From Polyporus tsugae (lineage: Eukaryota > Basidiomycota > Agaricomycetes > Polyporales > Polyporaceae): a stretch of 64,000 nucleotides of DNA. Made by a program: the position numbers and the translations under genes. Numbering within the stretch: position 1 is the stretch's first letter; each line of letters begins with the position of its first letter. The notes under the pieces are model-generated. The model ran no database searches. It was not told the DNA's origin and saw nothing but the letters and a program-made list of their open reading frames with translations. The DNA lies in contig JAHRBS010000010.1 in NCBI GenBank assembly GCA_024305745.1, positions 3,541,501-3,605,500 on the forward strand. The letters are read 5' to 3'. Below, piece after piece: positions 1-10,217 of the stretch.

Positions 1-355
1 GGTGTCCCTATCCCGCAAGTCCTGGTGGAAGGTTTCGCAGGCAATGCTCAAGGTGGTGGTCGCTGCGAGGCTGTGGACGGAGTTCGTCTTCGGTGGGTTG
101 GCGAGGTGAGGATCGGTGGGGAACATGTGTTCCTTCTCAGCGTCGCTGACATGGTAGTAGAGCAACATAGACTCCAACTCAAACGCGAGAGGCTGGTCAT
201 AGTCGATGATGTCGAGCGAGTCCGCTTTGCACGAGAGGTGGCCCTGTGCGCCGGTGACTGCGCCGATGCAGTAGCGTATCCATTTAAGAGGCTTCGATGA
301 GAACTGCAACTGGTTCACCCTCTCGATGGGGAACTCAAGACACGGGACCCATACC
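1..355 (-). pseudogene. HNH-nuclease-domain gene, copy A: part downstream of a retrotransposon insertion; runs off left edge
   Basis: Reading the minus strand from 355 towards 1 gives an uninterrupted frame. It matches the neighbouring paralogue at 8130-9452: WVPCLEFPIERVNQL near its start, a LLYYH segment, then MFPTDPHLANP and an FHQDLRDRD segment that in the paralogue directly precedes the HNH core. The catalytic HNH part lies beyond base 1. The first codons of the same gene are at 7005-7092. The two parts are separated by a Ty3/gypsy element, so the gene cannot make a normal transcript unless the element is spliced out. Basidiomycete genomes hold many such HNH_2-type proteins of unknown role; a nuclease function is a family inference only. 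Confidence 0.75.
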
Positions 356-561
356 TGTTACGATACGAACTCTTACGTGATAGCACGATTAGTAATACCA
401 CCTGTAACAACACGTACAACCTGCCCTGAAGCACCTGGTCCGTGCGCAGGCTCTAGCACAATATATAAACCCCTCGGTAGCTGCAGTAAATCCCCAGCTT
501 TGAGTTGGTCTTTAGTCCTCCAGTCCTTCGCTTATTGCTAGCGTGTGGACTGACCTTATCA
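356..561 (+). repeat. 5' LTR of gypsy-1
   Basis: This is a 206-bp terminal repeat, TG...CA, preceded by target duplication ATACC (351-355). It contains a TATA-like ATATATAAAC at 461-470, the probable promoter. It differs from the 3' LTR at seven positions, all transitions; five of them involve a CpG in one copy. Confidence 0.95.
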
Positions 562-606
562 TAACTCGAAGCTACCCTCTCATCAACCTATTGCGCACCG
601 TCTCCG

Positions 607-1182
607 TTGCCAACCGTGGTGTCCTCCTCATCCTCCACTTCTCTCCCCGTCCTGAACCCCCAGCTCGTCATGCATCTCGCCGACGGCACCACCCACCACC
701 TTGTCCCCATAGACACCCTCACCAACTCATCGCCACCGTCTCCGTCGTCGACACCACCTATTCCAATCCCGCCCCCGCACCTCTGTCACCAATCCCCAAC
801 TCCCTCTATCGACTCCGACTCCGATTCCGACTCTGCCACCGCCGTAGACTCCGACTCTGACTCCGACTCAGACGCCAGCATCCCCGTTCACATCACCATA
901 TCCCGACACGTCAATCCAGTGCATGCCACCTTCATCCAAACAAGGGTCAACACCCCACTGTTCCAAGGAACAGAAGTCACGGCGTACGTCCCACGTTCCC
1001 TCTACCCTGTCCTCCCCGGACACGTCATCTTCCGCTTCTCCACCACTGCAACAACTTCCGCCTACTCTCTTTACAGCATCATCGCATCCGCACAACCCAC
1101 CTATTGGGTATTTCATATTACCCTTATACCTTACACTACCGATCAGACCGCTATTTTGCACGTGTCCATTCCAACCGAGTAG
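607..1182 (+). CDS. Unknown ORF upstream of gag in gypsy-1
   Basis: An open frame without stops lies between the 5' LTR and gag; the first ATG is at 670, giving 170 residues. The N-terminal third is rich in Pro and Ser. It holds two runs of alternating Ser-Asp, then a hydrophobic beta-rich C-terminal half with an FIQTRVN...YVPRSLYPVLPGHV region. I do not recognise the domain. A separate ORF before gag is unusual for Ty3/gypsy elements, so it may be an N-terminal Gag extension or an accessory protein. Long stop-free frames also arise by chance in C-rich DNA, so coding status is not certain. Confidence 0.4.
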   Translation: MPTVVSSSSSTSLPVLNPQLVMHLADGTTHHLVPIDTLTNSSPPSPSSTPPIPIPPPHLCHQSPTPSIDSDSDSDSATAVDSDSDSDSDASIPVHITISRHVNPVHATFIQTRVNTPLFQGTEVTAYVPRSLYPVLPGHVIFRFSTTATTSAYSLYSIIASAQPTYWVFHITLIPYTTDQTAILHVSIPTE

Positions 1183-1311
1183 TCAGTGACCACGTGTCAC
1201 AACTTGGCGCAGGAGACCCCGGTTAGCCATACCGTGGTAAAACTGCTACTATAAATACCTATAGCCTGTCACACACCGTACACTTACCCACACCTTCTTT
1301 GTATCTAGTGA

Positions 1312-1944
1312 ATGGACCCTTGGGATCTGCTGCTCGAATCGTACCCAACTCCGTCTCCATCCCCTCCACCGGTTCTCCGCGCTATAGACGCGTGGGAAGC
1401 TAGGGAAACACGGCTTGCACAGGACAGCGGCACTGTCAATTCCAGAAGTCAGACGACGTCTGAGTCGACGCACACATCCTCAACAACAATCTCCATCAGT
1501 GCCATCAACAACCATGCCCCAACCGGTACAACAGCTCGAACCCTGACAAGTTCCGATCCCCACAATACATCCCTATCCCGCGCGAACCGCCACTGGAACC
1601 AACAGCTCCGGTACCTAGAGTGACTCACACAAGAGCTCATGCACATCAGCCGACCCCTAAACCAGTTGTACACGCCGGAAGCCCGTACCCACGCACCCAT
1701 CCAGAACAACAGCGAGAGCCTACCCCACCTGTCGCACACATCCCCATCCCCGTCCAAGTCGCGAGATCCACGGAAGCGTCCCCGGTCGCCGGAAGTAGCC
1801 GATTCAACTACCAAGAGCTCCCAGAAGAACCCTCGCCTCCAACAGACTCCGACGACGATCAGGAACCCTCCGGACGTCATAGATCTGACTCAGACGGATT
1901 CACCCGTGCCCTCGAGAACCTCGGCCTCCGTGCTTCCCCCATGA
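1312..1944 (+). pseudogene. Leader/gag-proximal ORF of gypsy-1 with one TGA interruption
   Basis: The ATG at 1312 opens a frame starting MDPWDLLLESYP. It is interrupted by a TGA at 1621 and continues to a TGA at 1942. The distal half carries a basic RDPRKRPRSPE patch (possible nuclear localisation) and the acidic-hydrophobic motif DVIDLT, which resembles a SUMO-interaction motif. The final TGA overlaps an ATG in the gag frame (ATGA at 1941-1944). The gag frame is itself open upstream through this region but lacks an ATG. The alternative is therefore one Gag N-terminus broken by a frameshift rather than two proteins. Confidence 0.4.
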
Positions 1945-3329
1945 CCACAGGACCCTTATCCGCTCCCCAAAACCCCATCCAGCCTCCCATTCAAACCGCC
2001 AGCATCAGCCAACCACCCTGCGCTCATCGAGCAATGGCGCAAACATTTTCATTCGATGCGGCAATGCAAGCGTGGATCTCAGGGGAGATCACAAACTTCA
2101 TCGCGGCAACCCAACCCCAATGCGGTGGCAGGAACCACGCCCCGCCCAGACTCGCCCAGCCTGAGTACTTCGACGGCATCAGCCCAGACTTCGAACAATG
2201 GAAGTCTGATGTCCAGGTCTATGTGGCCGGCTTGGACAAAGATCCAGCAATATCTGCCGTCTTAGGGTTGATTCGTGGGACAAATGTGAATAGATGGAAG
2301 TGAAATCTCGTAGAGGACAAATTTGTGGCAAACGGGAATAGATGAAACTACCCGGACGTAGCAGCATTCTGGGCCGAGTTGACAGCAAAGTTTAGACCAA
2401 TAAACTACGTTAACGACGCGATCATTGCACTTGATCAGATTCACATGGGCAACCGCCGAGCCGAAGACTTCTTTGACGAATGGGAAGATCTGACAGCCCG
2501 TGCTACGGAAAACAAAGACACGGCTAACAACATTTATCGGCTCAAAAATGCGCTACCATCCAGCTACCTAGTTGCGATCAGCACAATGCCGGTAAAGCCT
2601 GTCACCTACGCCCAGTGGAAATCTATGATCATCGCCATGGACAACGATCACATCATCTTCAACCGCCAGATCCGTGATTTCACACGTCGACCACCCCCGC
2701 AACAACCACCCCCACGTGCCCCACCTCAGTACCCACCACCGAATGCTCCCCCGCGCTATGGTAACCCTCCCCCACGATACCCAGGAAACGCCCCACGGTA
2801 TCCGTCACGATACCCAGAATATTCCCCAGTGTTCCCTCTGTCACGATATCCGCCATACGCCCCAGCGTCACAATATCCACCGCCCCGGCCACACTACCCA
2901 CAACGTCCCCAGGTACCCACAATGCCGGGAGACAGACGCACAGGCACAGGGGTCACGTATGGAGGAGCCGGACAGCCGATGGACATTGATCGGCTCAGGG
3001 CCCGACCATGCCGAAAGTGCGGCGCAAAGCAGACCGAGAAGGGCTCATGTGGAGACATGTGGCATATCCCCAACCGGACCGGCGCAGCTGCAGTACAGAA
3101 GCGCTGATGGGAAGAACACGACAGTCGCAAGGAATTCCTTGAAGAGGTCAGACGTTTCCATCAGGAAGACCCCGAGGACTTCCTTGTGCAGATTGCCGGG
3201 GTAACGGTACCCACCTACCACAAGGAACCAGAACTGCAGCACGCACCGGAGGAATACGCGGATGGATACGACGAGATACGATACCAGATGAACGAGTACG
3301 AGCAGCATTTTCCCTACGGTCCCACGTAA
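1941..3329 (+). pseudogene. gag: gag of gypsy-1 (capsid/nucleocapsid), three premature TGA
   Basis: The frame runs from the ATG at 1941 to the TAA at 3327 with in-frame TGA at 2301, 2343 and 3105. The central part, with LAQPEYFDGISPDFEQWKSD and later ELTAKFRPINYVND, is typical of fungal Ty3/gypsy capsid. It is followed by a Pro/Tyr-rich stretch at about 2690-2920 with PPQY and PPRY repeats, then a degenerate zinc-knuckle start CRKCGAK near 3010. Gag would package element RNA into cytoplasmic particles. All three stops are TGA, as expected from CGA-to-TGA change at CpG. Confidence 0.8.
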
Positions 3330-3385
3330 GCGCACATACGCGGCGACCGTCACTTTACAATAGTTTTCAGAATCGGTTTTCTGTC

Positions 3386-6194
3386 TTGGACTCTGATGTA
3401 CCCGTTCCGGGTTGTACGATACCTATGCCTACTTATTCACCAGACAACTCCACCATTTCCCACCCTACCCAGTTACGTACTATACTTATTAAAAACAACG
3501 AGACGACTGATCGTCGGAGCCAACCTACAGGCAATGATCAGCGCGGCGGGTTAGAACCCGTGCTTAATTTCTCGTCCAAAAATAACAAAAAAATTAAAAC
3601 AACTCCTAGTGCGCCCATTAACGCCATCCGAGTAATGTCCTATGGTCTAACGTACTTCAAAGTCACACGCGGTACCGGAAGCAAACAACTAGACATACCA
3701 GTCATAATCAAAAACCTAGAAACTCTTCAGGTTTACGACACCAAGGCTCTCTGCGACACCGGTTGTACCGGTTCGTGTGTCAATAGAAACTTCGTTCAGC
3801 GTGCAGGCCTATCACCTAAGCCATTCCCACATCCCATTGACGTGTTCAATGCCGATGGATCTCCCAACATAGGTGGTAGAATCACGCATTACGTTGACGT
3901 ACAACTACAGATCGGAGACCACGCGGAACAAATCCCGCTTCTAGTCACTGATCTTGGCAAAATGGACATATATCTTGGGCACGACTGGATTGAGCACCAC
4001 AATCTGTCGATACATTGGAAGAACAAAACAATTGAGTTCGACTGATGCCCGAGCACTTGCCATCACATCATCAGCGCTGGTGATCAAATCTTCTCCCTAC
4101 ATACCCTATCGTGGCTTGACGCCTGATCAGTCCACATACGTGCGAAAACGTTAGTAGCAATGGAAATCGCAATCAAACAGAATGAGGCCAAGGTAGAACA
4201 AACGTTCGAGGAAATGATCCCGGAGTATTACCGAGATTTCCACGACATCTTTGACGAAGCGACGTTCTCCACTCTTCCCGAACGACGGCCTTATGATCAT
4301 GCGATTGAATTAACCGAGAATGCTAAGCCGTATTGTGGAAAGATATACCCCATGACCCTAGACAAACAACAAGCGCTAGACGTATTCTTAGAGGAAAACC
4401 TGTCCACGGGTCGAATTCGTCCATCAAAATCCTCATGGGGTGCTCCATTCTTCTTTGTCAAGAAAAAAGACGGCAAACTGCGTCCCGTCCAGGACTACAG
4501 ACAGTTAAACGCCTTGACCAAGAAAAACGTGTACCCTCTTCCTCTAATGTTAGAGATCCTAGATCGGCTGAAAGGTGCCCAATACTATACCAAGTTAGAC
4601 ATACGTTTGGGATACAACAATATTCGCATAGTCGACGGCGACAAGGAAAAAAGCAGCGTTTATCACGAATCGCGGCTTATACGAACCTCTCATCATGTTT
4701 TTCGGCTTAACAAATTCCCCGGCGACTTTCCAAATGATGATGAACTCGATCTTCCAAGATCTGATTCTTCGTGGAAAGGTCATTGTGTACTTGGACGACA
4801 TCATCATCTGTACAGCCGATTTAGAGGAACATAGACACATAGTGCGACAAGTCCTACAGATCCTTCGAGACAATCACCTTACATGTAAACCCCAGAAGTG
4901 CGAGTTCAAAACTCAAGAAACCGAGTACTTAGGCCATATCATCACCCCCGGCGAGATCCGCATGGACCCGGGCAAGGTCAAAGGTGTCACTGATTGGCCG
5001 GTACCCACGTGCAAACGTGATGTACAGAGTTTCCTCGGATTCGCAAACTTCTACAGACGGTTTATCAAGGACTTCTCAAAGATCGCTGGACTGCTGAATC
5101 ATCTCACGGGTCTTAACGAATGGACATGGACTCCAGAGCATCAACTCGCTTTTGAAGGGATCAAGGGCGCAATCACACACGCCCCCGTGTTAGCCATACC
5201 CAATGATACGGATCCCTTAAAAGTAGAATGTGATGCCTCGAACTTTGTGATCGGAGCCGAGCTCTCGCAGTGCCAGAATGGACTATGGAAACCTATTGCC
5301 TTCCTATCACATTCCTTAACACCCGCACAAAAAGGATATGAGATCTGGGATCGAGAAATGTTGTCAGTTATCGCCGTGTTACAAGAATGGCGTCACTTCC
5401 TCCAAAACACGTGAGAATTCGAGGTCCATAATGACCACAAAAACCTCGAATACTTCCGAAAACCACAACGGCTAAACGCGCGACAAGCACATTGGGCGAC
5501 AACTCTCTTGAATTACCATTTCAAGTTAATCCATAAACCAGGTTGTACCATGGGCAAAGTAGACGCTCTGTCTAGATGCATGGACCACGAGACCGGTCCC
5601 GTGATCAACGACTTCACGTTGCTCAAAGAACACTGGTTTGCGGCTTCTCATACAATAGACGGGGCGGACAATCTAAAGAAAATGTGTTTGAAACACGTTA
5701 CCCTTTATGACCGTCTCGTCGTTGAGAAACTAGGAAAGGACAATGATTGGGAATTAGCCGAGGATGGCTTAATCTACAGAAGGGGGAAATTGGTCGTTCC
5801 AAACCATCCGGAACTTCGCGGACGTGTCATCGCTTCACATCACGATTCAATCACGGCTGGACACCCGGGCGCAGCCAAAACCCAAGATCTGATCATGAGA
5901 TCTTATTGGTGGCCATCCATTCGGAAAGACGTCACCAAGTACGTCACCGGATGCATCACATGTCAGCGCGTCAAGATTGATCGACAACCACGTGCTGCAC
6001 CACTTCATCCCAACCCCATTCCCGATCAGAACTGGCAATTCGTCACCATAGACTATATGACCGGACTACCCGAATGCAACGGACATGATGCCATACTAGT
6101 CTTTGTCGATATGAAATCAAAGGACTACATCGCTATTTCCTGCTCGAAAACGTTAGACTCGGAAGGACAAGCGCTACGGCCCTTTCCGAGTTGA
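3386..6194 (+). pseudogene. pol: pol of gypsy-1: protease, reverse transcriptase, RNase H, integrase N-terminus
   Basis: Protease: LCDTGCTGSCV at about 3752-3785 holds the DTG active site. Reverse transcriptase: SSWGAPFFFVKKKDGKLRPV near 4430-4490 and the catalytic YLDDIIICTADLEEH near 4790-4830. RNase H: VECDASNFVIGAEL near 5220-5260. Integrase zinc finger: HHDSITAGHPGA...CITCQR at about 5837-5970, then the first catalytic-core strand VTIDYMTGLP. TGA codons interrupt the frame at 4043, 4124 and 5412, and a one-base frameshift lies near 4650. The frame ends at 6194, where the rest of the DDE core is missing. No integrase activity is expected. Confidence 0.9.
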
Positions 6195-6720
6195 AGAAAA
6201 AGTCAGTGCTAGTGCATATCGCCTAAAACTCCCACCTAAGTGGAAGCTACGTCATCCCGTCTTCAACGAAGTACTCTTAACCCCCGCACATGATCCTGAA
6301 TTCCCGAATCAAGGGAAAACCAGTCGAGAAGTACCCACCCTCCTGGAACCTGATCGAGAAGTCGAATCAATCTTAGATTCAAAGATCGTAGAAGGATCGG
6401 GTCGATCTCGTAAAGTTCACTACCTCGTTCAATGGAGTGGACTCACACGAGCTGACCGCGAATGGATACCTTCGGATACAGACGAACTTCGGACGGACGA
6501 TGCCAAGAAACTCATCACCGCCTTCTACGCAGCAAACAAGTTTGCGCCGCACATCCATGCTTGTTACATACTCACAGCTACGGACAAACATGGACAAATA
6601 ATTACATACGACACAGACTCTTATGACTTTTGGACACGCAGATATAATGACTGGAAAAGACGAAATCCAAATGAAAGTAATACACAACAGGACTATGTAC
6701 GACACTTTGCTTACGACTAG
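6178..6720 (+). pseudogene. Integrase C-terminal segment with chromodomain (gypsy-1)
   Basis: In a different frame from the upstream integrase, this open stretch reads through GPFRVEEKVSASAYRLKLP and RHPVFNEVLL, the usual post-catalytic region. It continues into EVESILDSKIVEGSGR...HYLVQWSGL..ADREWIP, a chromodomain with its aromatic residues, and ends at a TAG at 6718. It identifies the element as a chromovirus, a group that targets methylated-histone chromatin. The second catalytic Asp and the Glu of the core are absent between 6175 and here, so an internal deletion of roughly 150-200 codons has joined the two ends out of frame. Confidence 0.85.
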
Positions 6721-6783
6721 TTAACCCATGGTATTGATGACTACCCCACTACTAATGCTTTGCGGCTTCCTGGGACATGAAGC

Positions 6784-6798
6784 TAAAGGGGGGGGTAA
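6784..6798 (+). other. Polypurine tract of gypsy-1
   Basis: A run of A and eight G followed by TAA directly precedes the 3' LTR. This is the expected plus-strand priming site. Confidence 0.75.
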
Positions 6799-7004
6799 TG
6801 TTACGATACGAACTCTTACGTGATAGCACGATTAGTAATACCACCTGTAACGACACGTACGACCTGCCCTGAAGCACCTGGTCCATGCGCAGGCTCCAGC
6901 ACAATATATAAACCCCTCGGTAGCTGCGATAAATCCCCAGCTTTGAGTTGGTCTTTAGTCCTCCAGTCCTTTGCTTATTGCTAGCGTGTGGACTGACCTT
7001 ATCA
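6799..7004 (+). repeat. 3' LTR of gypsy-1
   Basis: This is a 206-bp copy of the 5' LTR, about 96.6% identical by my count, followed by target duplication ATACC (7005-7009). It retains more CpG sites than the 5' copy. Confidence 0.95.
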
Positions 7005-7092
7005 ATACCCAGGAGGACGTGTCTGAGTAGCGGGGGTCCCTGGGCTTGACTGTGGGGAGCTGGGTGTGAACGAGAACGGCAGGGCTTGACAT
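7005..7092 (-). pseudogene. HNH-nuclease-domain gene, copy A: first exon start, upstream of the insertion
   Basis: On the minus strand an ATG at 7092 opens MSSPAVLVHTQLPTVKP, closely matching the start of copy B (MSSSSPVVLVHAQLPTVRP). The frame runs into the target duplication at 7009-7005 and resumes beyond the element at 355. This proves that gypsy-1 interrupted a functional-looking first exon about 28 codons in. Confidence 0.8.
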
Positions 7093-8129
7093 TGTCGTAC
7101 TTAGTAGTGGTAGAATAGATGCGAGTAGGTCAGTGAAAGTCGCGCACCTCGGGGCTTTAAGTAGGTTCTGACTCCCAACATAGGGGCTCTTCCAGACTCT
7201 CCCCTACTCCATGCTGATGTTGATTCCATATTGACGGTCAAGTACAGAAAACGAGCAAGGCATTGGTTGGATCATATCAGTCTGGTCTGGGAATGCGCGG
7301 GTTGCAATACTGGTTGACCGTCGGTAAAGTATTTTGGGACTGTCGTAACGAATGCGACCAGCCCACTTGTGTGCCGCACCGGTGGATCTGCAGGCTCTAC
7401 AGTGCAGGCGTCATCAGCTTGTGTACTACTACTCTTGGATAACGACTCGGACTGGGACGGAGGATACTATTGGCGTAAGTCCGTAACTCACCTGGCGCTG
7501 CGTAGGTCTGGTGGGGACATCTCCCTTCCCTCTGGCCATAGAAATATTTGCGTCGCTATGAAACCTGTCAGGGATGCCAAGATGGTAGGATCCAGTCGGG
7601 GTTCACATTGGACGGTCAAGTTGTCTGGCTGGCAAATGCCATTGCCAATGGCGGTTCACGAACGAGTTCGTTCGGCAACGGCCGGCACGGATACTGCCGA
7701 GAATGGTGCCCCAGGCGGTTGACGTTCGCTCCCTCGGTCCGTCTCGCAATACACTGCGCCATGCACAGAACGTGTCCTGGAATTGTCTTACTTTTATCTG
7801 CTCAAACGTGAGCGGGTCAGTCTCTCTCAGATTCCCTTGACTAACCAAAAGTTGAAATAGCTACGTTGGACTTCCGGAAGACGTTGGGAGAGTTCGTAGT
7901 CTTGAAGTGCACTTGCCTGGCAAGGCCTTACGGGTCACAATGGACATCGAAGCCGAACCTCCCAACTTTAAGTGTGTATATCCAAGGACCAAGCCATGTG
8001 CATGATGTGGCACGCAATTGATCAATGTGGTCGATACGACGTAACTATGAATTACACAGTAGCATGAATCCATAGCGGGAACTATGTACAGTAAAGCGAC
8101 CGAGTCCAAGCCAGCAACAGCACCCAAAA
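7093..8129. other. Intergenic: duplicated upstream region of HNH copy A
   Basis: I see no convincing gene. The first ~270 bp (to about 7360) resembles 9453-9730: both contain ATAGGGGCTC, a CAGTCTGGTCT block, a TCGGTAA block and a GGACTGTCGT block in the same order. The paralogue duplication therefore includes the promoter. The rest is unassigned. Confidence 0.55.
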
Positions 8130-9452
8130 TTACACGCCGGAAGACGCCACGTTCTCCCTCCACTCGCTCACCTTCTGCCCCGCCCTCCTCCACGCCTCCT
8201 TCTTCGCCTTCTTTTTCATGTCCGTCATGTACCGTCGCATCTCCCCCATCGACAACAGCGAGTTCGGGAACATCGCGATCATGTCCAAGTCCTCCGGCGG
8301 CTGCCAGTGAGGACCGCGCGTCACCGCCCGCTCATAGCGCGCCCGATGCCGCTCCACGAAGTACGCGTCGTTGCTCGCCTCGAACCCCCCGCGCGGGTAG
8401 TACTGCCCGTCCCACGCGTCCGCGACGCGCACGCGCATGGCGGGCACGCCGAACTCGTGGATGACCGTTGCGCCATAGACGGCGTCGAACAGTGCGGGCG
8501 GGGGCCGCTGGAGCGCCCATTCCGGTCCTGGCGGGGGAAGGGTGAGGCGGGCGCCGGCGAGGAGGTCTTTGTACTCCAGTCCGAAGGCGTGGACGTGACA
8601 CATGGGCGCGGAGGGGTCCGCACCCGGGATGGCGTCGCTCAAGTTGAGTCCATGGCAAAGTTGGGGGTCTGTCCACAGCATGAGCGCGCTCTGATCATCG
8701 GACTAGGACGGGAAAGTAAGCGTTGCGAGTGGGACGCACCGGAAGAAATGCGACATTTCGGCGGAGTACGAGGTGGACGCCGGCGTGGAGGAGGACGCCG
8801 TTGCGGACGTCGTCGATCGAAGACACTATGTCTTCTTCGTGGCCGCGACACCGGCGGGTCGTGAGCGTCCTGATGTACTGCAGAGGGTGGCAGAAAGCAC
8901 GGCGTGAGCGAACCCTGACATCGACGCGAAACGGTCCTACGTACATCGTCGCCTTTGCAATGGGGCACGAGGTGCACCGAATCGCAGCACGCCTCTGTAT
9001 AGCCAGTCGCGACGCAACGCTCGTCCCGCTCGTCCAGGTCCTCGCGGAAAGCTCGGCAGGGATCGCTGGAGGTGCTAGTGTTCCCACGGCTGTAAACCGA
9101 GTCCGTCCTGGCGGGGTCGGCGAGGTGCGGGTCCGTGGGAAACATCTGCTCCTCTGAGGTGGTAGTAGAGCAACATAGACTGCGACTGGGAGGAGAGAGG
9201 CTGGTCATAGTCGACGAGCTCGAGCAGATCGTGCTGGTGCGAGAGGTCACCATGCGCTCCGGTGACGGCGCCGATGCAGTAGCGTATCCACTTGAGAGGC
9301 TTGGACGAGAACTGGAGCTGGTTCACCCTTTCTATGGGGAACTCGAGACAAGGGACCCACATCCAGGTAGACGGGTCGGAGTAGCCGGGGCCGCCAGGTC
9401 TGACAGTGGGAAGCTGAGCATGGACGAGAACGACGGGGCTTGAGCTTGACAT
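8130..9452 (-). pseudogene. HNH-nuclease-domain gene, copy B (two frameshifts)
   Basis: The ATG at 9452 opens MSSSSPVVLVHAQLPTVRP and the paralogue-like first segment to LLYYH. About 11 bases are then missing relative to copy A near 9143-9162, so MFPTDPHLADPARTDS and the HNH core RCVATGYTEACCDSVHLVPHCKGDD are in another frame. Intron 8878-8944 (67 bp) follows. The next exon, YIRTLTTRRC...RNVAFLP, ends at 8740. With intron 8669-8739 the family motif TPNFAMD follows, but a second frame break near 8640 is needed to reach ALFDAVYGATVIHEFG and the stop at 8130. A shorter 49-bp intron (8691-8739) keeps frame but loses the motif. The conserved Cys/His of HNH_2 are present. Probably a recent pseudogene; sequencing error cannot be excluded. 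Confidence 0.65.
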
Positions 9453-10217
9453 GTTGATGTTGGAATAAATGTGCAGAACGAGCGCATCTTGGGTCTTTAT
9501 CTAAGTTTTCGATTCCTTACATAGGGGCTCGAAATCCACTTTGTCTTACCCCACTGGCCTTGACTCAGACGTTGATTCCGCATCCGAGCACGGCCCACAC
9601 ATCCGGGCAGGACATCGGTTTGACTCCAGTCTGGTCTAGGATATCATGAGGTGGCAACATTAGTTGGGCAGTCGGTAACACAACTTCGGACTGTCGTCAA
9701 GAATCCGGCCAGACTGGGCGCAGGAAGTTGTGTCCAGCGCTGGCTGCCGGAATGATAGTGCGAGATTGGCAGATCCTATGTAGGCGTTGTACAATCAGTT
9801 ACTGCCACACAGGGCGTGTTCGCAAAAGCCTCCACTCACCTTCAACCAACAACGTAAGCAGAAAACGAACTGGAAGATCTAGCATCCACGCCGTCTGGAG
9901 GCTGGCCGAAAAATTGATTATCATTCAACAAGTTGGAAAGGCTCAGTTGCCTGAAAGGACAGGACACGTTGTAGCACATCAAGTAACAACCGCTGCAAAA
10001 GAACGGGAACATTCACACCTATCGGAGGGACACGGTCAACAAAGTCTTTGCACTCGACGTAAGCAATGCTGAATACTCACAGGAGTATTCGAAACGGACG
10101 TGCGACTGGGAATTTTCGAGCGGACGCGATAGATTCAAGCAACATCGACGACACAGCAACACACAAACTGGGAAAAAATCAGAGGAAAAAAGCATCAGCG
10201 CACGGTCTGAGCGAGAC
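9453..10217. other. Intergenic between HNH copy B and SAP18
   Basis: No gene recognised. The part nearest copy B is homologous to the copy A upstream region. The remainder should hold the copy B promoter and the SAP18 3' end. Confidence 0.5.

Larger units (their letters stand above)
356..7004 (+). mobile_element. Ty3/gypsy chromovirus-type LTR retrotransposon (gypsy-1), full-length but defective
   Basis: The element is 6649 bp. It is bounded by two 206-bp direct LTRs beginning TGTTACGATACG and ending CTTATCA, with a 5-bp target duplication ATACC at 351-355 and 7005-7009. The internal order is extra 5' ORFs, gag, aspartic protease, reverse transcriptase, RNase H, integrase zinc finger and C-terminal chromodomain, which is the Ty3/gypsy chromovirus order. 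A purine run just upstream of the 3' LTR fits the polypurine tract. It is disabled by at least seven in-frame TGA codons, one frameshift near 4650 and loss of the integrase catalytic core near 6175. The two LTRs differ at 7 of 206 sites by my count, so insertion is fairly recent. It sits inside HNH gene copy A in opposite orientation. Confidence 0.95.

Noticed and set aside
8691..8739. 49-bp intron in HNH copy B that would keep one frame open
   Set aside because: It loses the TPNFAMD motif found in this family; the 71-bp intron fits better but implies a second frameshift. Kept only as an alternative.
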